From JBBQHM01 sp038323965 (lineage in GTDB: Bacteria > Verrucomicrobiota > Verrucomicrobiia > Chthoniobacterales > UBA10450): a stretch of 8,661 nucleotides of DNA. Position numbers and translations under genes: made by a program. This document shows, one piece after another, positions 6,447-8,661 of this stretch; within the stretch, counting starts at the first letter, position 1; the number at the start of each line of letters is the position of its first letter. Below the pieces are notes generated by a model. That model did no database searches. It saw nothing but the letters and a program-made list of their open reading frames with translations, and was not told the DNA's origin. Where the stretch lies: contig JBBQHM010000091.1 of the NCBI GenBank assembly GCA_038323965.1, positions 1 through 8,661 of the forward strand, given 5' to 3'.

Positions 6447-7124
6447 CTACGCCTCAGACGTGAGAGCAGCCAGCAGATCCGCGGGATCGCGATAAATGGC
6501 AATGGCCCCCGCGTTTCGCAACACTTCTTCAGGAGTGCCGCCGCAGAGTAGCGCGACCGTGCGAATTCCCGCTTGGTCGGCTGCCGCAATGTCGAATCTT
6601 GTATCTCCGACGACAAGAGCCTGGGACGGACGCACACCCTGCACTTTTTCCAGCGCGGCGATGAAGATATCCGGCTCAGGCTTGGACTTCTCCGCGTCGT
6701 CCGCTGTGGTCAGACCGCTAATCATTTCCCCGATGCCGAGTAACTCTATGTAGTGGTCCGCTGCTTCTCGTTTTCCCGAAGTCGCAAGGACCGTGCGTTT
6801 TCCATCCTGCGCCAGTTTCTCGAACAAATCACGAACGTTCGGGAATGGTTTGATGTTGCGAAGATATTCCTCCTTGAAAAGACGCGATCGGTATTGATCG
6901 AGCTCTTGGCCAAACTCTTCCATCTCCGTCGTCGATAGGAAGTGCGGAAGGTACTGGTCTGACCCCTTACCGATCTGACTACGGAGCTCCTTTCGTGAAA
7001 ACTCCTTTCCAAACTTCCGAAAGGCGCGGTCCCATGACTCCACATGCGACTCGTTAGAATCGACCAGCGTTCCGTCTAGATCGAAAATGATGGCTTCAAA
7101 TTCCGCCAGTATATTTCGTTTCAT
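6447..7124 (-). CDS. HAD-superfamily hydrolase, phosphoglycolate phosphatase/beta-phosphoglucomutase-like
   Basis: The product is 225 residues with all four HAD motifs. Motif I is FDLDGTLVDS with nucleophile Asp15 and acid/base Asp17. Motif II is the VLATSG strand at 112-117. Motif III is Lys148 in KSKPEPD. Motif IV is GDTRFD with Asp174 and Asp178 for Mg2+. The helical insert at about 20-90 is a subclass I cap. Such enzymes remove phosphate from small molecules (phosphoglycolate, sugar phosphates, nucleotides, pyrophosphate), or isomerise beta-glucose-1-phosphate. The cap sequence does not let me choose among these, and motif II followed by Gly-Lys-Arg is not diagnostic. The ATG comes 2 bases after the stop of the GNAT gene (TGACCATG), so coupled translation is likely. 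Confidence 0.92.
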   Translation of the reverse strand: MKRNILAEFEAIIFDLDGTLVDSNESHVESWDRAFRKFGKEFSRKELRSQIGKGSDQYLPHFLSTTEMEEFGQELDQYRSRLFKEEYLRNIKPFPNVRDLFEKLAQDGKRTVLATSGKREAADHYIELLGIGEMISGLTTADDAEKSKPEPDIFIAALEKVQGVRPSQALVVGDTRFDIAAADQAGIRTVALLCGGTPEEVLRNAGAIAIYRDPADLLAALTSEA

Positions 7125-7126
7125 GG

Positions 7127-7585
7127 TCAGACTTCTCTCGTCATGAACATACTGTTGGGATCTTCACGGTAATCCCCGAACGGTCCGCAGTAGGAAAAAC
7201 CGAAGCTGGCATAAAGTTTACGGGCCGGCGCAAAGTAGTCCATGGATCCAGTCTCGAGACTTAGTCGCTGGTAGTTACGCCGCTTCGCTACGAGCAGGAT
7301 ATGCTCCAGCATTCTAGAGGCGACGCCTCTGCGCAGGAACTGCGACGCGGTGCGCATCGACTTTATCTCGGCGTGCGTCGGATCAAGCTCTTTCAGCGCG
7401 CCGCAACCGGCGAGCGCGGCGCCTTGCCAGACGCTCCAAAACGTCACGTCAGCCGCCCTTAATCGGGCAACGTCCAGCGCGTGAATACTCTCCGGCGGAG
7501 AAACTTCTGCCATGCAGGCGAGATGTTCCTGTAACAACTCGATTATCTGCGACCCAGTCAGGTCGTCTTCCCGAACAACCAGCAT
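7127..7585 (-). CDS. GNAT family N-acetyltransferase, YsnE-like
   Basis: The product is 152 residues. The acetyl-CoA pyrophosphate loop is LRRGVASRML at 84-93, following the strand with AEIKSMRT (72-79). The C-terminal half has RLSLETGS (107-114), ARKLYASFGF (121-130) and a CGPFGDYREDPNS block (133-145). The IKSMRT, LETGS, LY-SFGF and CGPFGDY string is characteristic of the YsnE/PhnO-like group of small acetyltransferases as I recall it. The acceptor is not known. The gene sits 11 bases after the Nudix gene and 2 bases before the HAD gene, inside a tight same-strand run. The ATG at 7585 has no Shine-Dalgarno sequence. Confidence 0.88.
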   Translation of the reverse strand: MLVVREDDLTGSQIIELLQEHLACMAEVSPPESIHALDVARLRAADVTFWSVWQGAALAGCGALKELDPTHAEIKSMRTASQFLRRGVASRMLEHILLVAKRRNYQRLSLETGSMDYFAPARKLYASFGFSYCGPFGDYREDPNSMFMTREV

Positions 7586-7596
7586 GACAGTAGAAG

Positions 7597-8208
7597 CTAA
7601 CTCAGCAGCCTATCCAATGAGTCCACACAAATTTGTGACCAGCTTTCGAGGTTCTCGCGTTTGGCGACAAGTTCTTCGCGTGAAAGAAAGCCGAGGTTGG
7701 TAATCATCGCTTCGCGCTTCTCGACTCTGGCTTCATCCAGCTTAAAAACGTGGACTATCCCGAGATGGACCTGACCTACTTCGGTAGTGTCGTCGTTGAG
7801 TAGCGCAACGATTTGATCCTGATAGGGCGAACTGATTGTAATCTCCTCCGTTACTTCGCGTTCTACTCCCGCCCGGTAAGCCTGTTCGTTCCACGCGAAG
7901 AGGGATTCATCGGTGTCGTTCATGTGACCGCCGATCCCGATGGAACCTTTCGCTACCAGTCTTTGTTCGCCAGCTTTCTTCCCGCGGACATAGTAAAGCA
8001 CGTGACCTTGATGCGCGATCAGCGCGTAGGGGATGATCTGTTTGTGGGAAGAATCTGTCTCGGCTCGGTCGCGCGGCATGAAGAAGTTATTACCGCGCGC
8101 CAGCATGGCGTCGAGGTAGCGTTGCGGCTCGAAGTTAAGACCGTGGAAGGATCCAAGTTCGTCGAAGAGACTGCGTTTAACTACTAGGACGTTTTCGGTG
8201 GCGGGCAT
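7597..8208 (-). CDS. Nudix-like protein of the COG4112 predicted phosphoesterase (MutT-like) group
   Basis: The product is 203 residues. ENVLVVKRSLF at the start, a central FMPRDRAETDSSHKQIIPYALI (43-64) and GSIGIGGHMND (88-98) agree with the family I remember as COG4112. The metal-binding helix is REVTEE at 117-122, the core of a Nudix box. The box is non-canonical: Gly94 and Arg117 are 23 residues apart rather than 14, and the glycine after EE is replaced by Thr. Later LLNDD (136-140) and VGQVHLGIVHVF (144-155) are also family-like. Nudix proteins hydrolyse X-linked nucleoside diphosphates or phosphoesters; the substrate here is unknown. It is the first gene of the minus-strand run and should sit nearest the promoter. 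The ATG at 8208 is preceded by AATCAACCCC, without a Shine-Dalgarno sequence. Confidence 0.87.
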   Translation of the reverse strand: MPATENVLVVKRSLFDELGSFHGLNFEPQRYLDAMLARGNNFFMPRDRAETDSSHKQIIPYALIAHQGHVLYYVRGKKAGEQRLVAKGSIGIGGHMNDTDESLFAWNEQAYRAGVEREVTEEITISSPYQDQIVALLNDDTTEVGQVHLGIVHVFKLDEARVEKREAMITNLGFLSREELVAKRENLESWSQICVDSLDRLLS

Positions 8209-8270
8209 GGGGTTGATTAAATCGCACGAAATTCGCTACGGGCACAAAGGGACAAATAGTACAGATCAAT

Positions 8271-8309
8271 CTTCGTTGTGTGCTTGGTGACCTTGGTGCG
8301 AGGATGAAG
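8271..8309. repeat. Degenerate tandem short repeat (CTTGGTG-like units)
   Basis: CTTCGTTGTG, GCTTGGTGA and CCTTGGTGC follow one another as three imperfect copies of a CTTNGTG unit. Related strings built from CTTNGTG are, from memory, common in intergenic DNA of several soil-bacterial genomes. I do not know a function. The copies are short and imperfect, so chance is not excluded. Confidence 0.35.
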
Positions 8310-8401
8310 TAGGCTTGGGACGTTGCTTAACCTGATAAAAGGAGAGGCTAACCGCTGGACGAAGAGGTGAGGTGACTCGTTGACGCTATAGCTTAGGCGG
8401 G

Positions 8402-8426
8402 GTCCCTCGACTCCGCTCGGGATGAC
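8402..8426. repeat. REP-like imperfect hairpin repeat
   Basis: The stretch begins GTCCCTCGACTCCGCTCGGG and closes with ATGAC. Outer arms GTC/GAC and inner arms CTCGA/TCGGG (one G-U pair) can pair around a CTCCGC loop. The string CCTCGACTCCGCTCGGGAT, or its complement ATCCCGAGCGGAGTCGAGG, is one I recognise as a high-copy intergenic repeat in many soil-bacterial genomes. It lies 35 bases beyond the stop of the PagL-like gene, the usual position for REP elements, where they may stabilise mRNA ends. Only one copy is inside this window, so the repeat nature here relies on recall. Confidence 0.55.
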
Positions 8427-8460
8427 AGGGGAGGATGAAGGACGCGGCAGCGCGACGCCA

Positions 8461-8661
8461 CTACCATTTATAGGTGAGGCCGATCTGAGGTCCGAGTAGG
8501 TTCAGGCTGGGATTGGGATCGGTTTGGCCGGCATTGGATAGGTGCTGGTAGAGAACGCCCAGCTCGCCGCTCCAACGGTCGTTAAATTTATAAGAGACGC
8601 CCGCGGCGCTCATGACATTAAAAGTAAAGTCCTGTCCCTGGCCGCTGAAATGCTGCTCGGT
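8461..8661 (-). CDS. PagL-like lipid A 3-O-deacylase (acyloxyacyl hydrolase), C-terminal part
   Basis: The final 66 residues of a protein entering from the right edge end at the TAG at 8461-8463. They show alternating outer-membrane beta-strands (FNVMSAAGVSYKF, WSGELGVLYQHLSNAG, LLGPQIGLTYKW) and an aromatic C-terminal residue, as expected for a barrel recognised by the BAM complex. The QHLSNAG segment followed by NPSLNLLG matches the PagL family, whose catalytic residues include a His and Ser in an H-x-S motif. Those enzymes remove the 3-linked acyl chain from lipid A in the outer membrane. The position twelve residues after the Ser, where Pseudomonas PagL has its catalytic Glu by my alignment from memory, is Asn here. 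The N-terminal part, signal peptide and promoter are outside the window. Confidence 0.75.
   Translation of the reverse strand, partial: TEQHFSGQGQDFTFNVMSAAGVSYKFNDRWSGELGVLYQHLSNAGQTDPNPSLNLLGPQIGLTYKW

Larger units (their letters stand above)
8209..8460. other. Non-coding interval between the PagL-like gene and the Nudix operon
   Basis: I see no supportable gene in these 252 bases. The interval must contain the 3' end of the PagL transcript and probably the promoter of the Nudix-to-SET run, but I cannot place a confident -35/-10 pair or intrinsic terminator. It holds a REP-like hairpin (8402-8426) and a degenerate CTTGGTG repeat (8271-8309). The ten bases GAGGATGAAG occur twice, at 8300-8309 and 8431-8440. 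Confidence 0.6.

Noticed and set aside
8300..8440. GAGGATGAAG direct repeat as a target-site duplication of a small mobile element
   Set aside because: The ~120 bases between copies have no terminal inverted repeats at their ends, and a ten-base purine-rich repeat can arise by chance.
1..8661. CRISPR array, tRNA, rRNA, transposase or phage genes
   Set aside because: No regularly spaced repeats, cloverleaf, ribosomal RNA signature or mobile-element protein was seen on either strand.

Overview
The window looks like chromosomal DNA of a GC-moderate, Gram-negative bacterium. A PagL-type outer-membrane barrel, Sec signal peptides and periplasmic enzymes point to a two-membrane envelope. The C-terminal module of the large esterase and the mix of families suggest Verrucomicrobiota (Chthoniobacterales/Spartobacteria-like soil lineage), but this is a tentative inference and there is no rRNA or tRNA to anchor it. 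No CRISPR array, transposase, integrase or phage gene was seen, and most of the window is dense coding sequence.

Layout. At 1-371 (-) lies the N-terminal part of a DUF2721 membrane protein that runs off the left edge. It is divergent from 439-2244 (+), a secreted alpha/beta-hydrolase esterase preceded by two modules that resemble starch-binding domains. This gene meets tail to tail, with a 3-base gap, a Ste24/CAAX-type M48 membrane zinc protease at 2248-3603 (-). Divergent from the protease are two small envelope proteins of unknown function, 3731-4093 and 4096-4557 (+). The second overlaps tail to tail by 110 bases with a DUF697 membrane protein at 4448-5551 (-).

From 8208 down to 5616 on the minus strand lies a compact five-gene run: COG4112-like Nudix protein, GNAT acetyltransferase, HAD phosphatase, small membrane-anchored coiled-coil protein, and a SET-domain lysine methyltransferase with a very basic tail. 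The gaps are 11, 2, 45 and 3 bases, so co-transcription is likely. The DUF697 gene follows 64 bases further downstream, behind a strong inverted repeat. The interval 8209-8460 is non-coding and carries a REP-like imperfect hairpin and a degenerate short repeat. At 8461-8661 (-) is the C-terminal end of a PagL-like lipid A deacylase.

How the genes fit together: two themes are visible. One is envelope biology (esterase, M48 protease, small exported proteins, PagL, DUF2721, DUF697). The other is a putative operon of small modifying enzymes (Nudix hydrolase, acyl transfer, dephosphorylation, protein methylation). The SET protein with an intact post-SET cysteine set and a Lys/Arg tail, encoded 3 bases after a membrane coiled-coil protein, is the most unusual element. 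No obviously new defence or mobile system was found.
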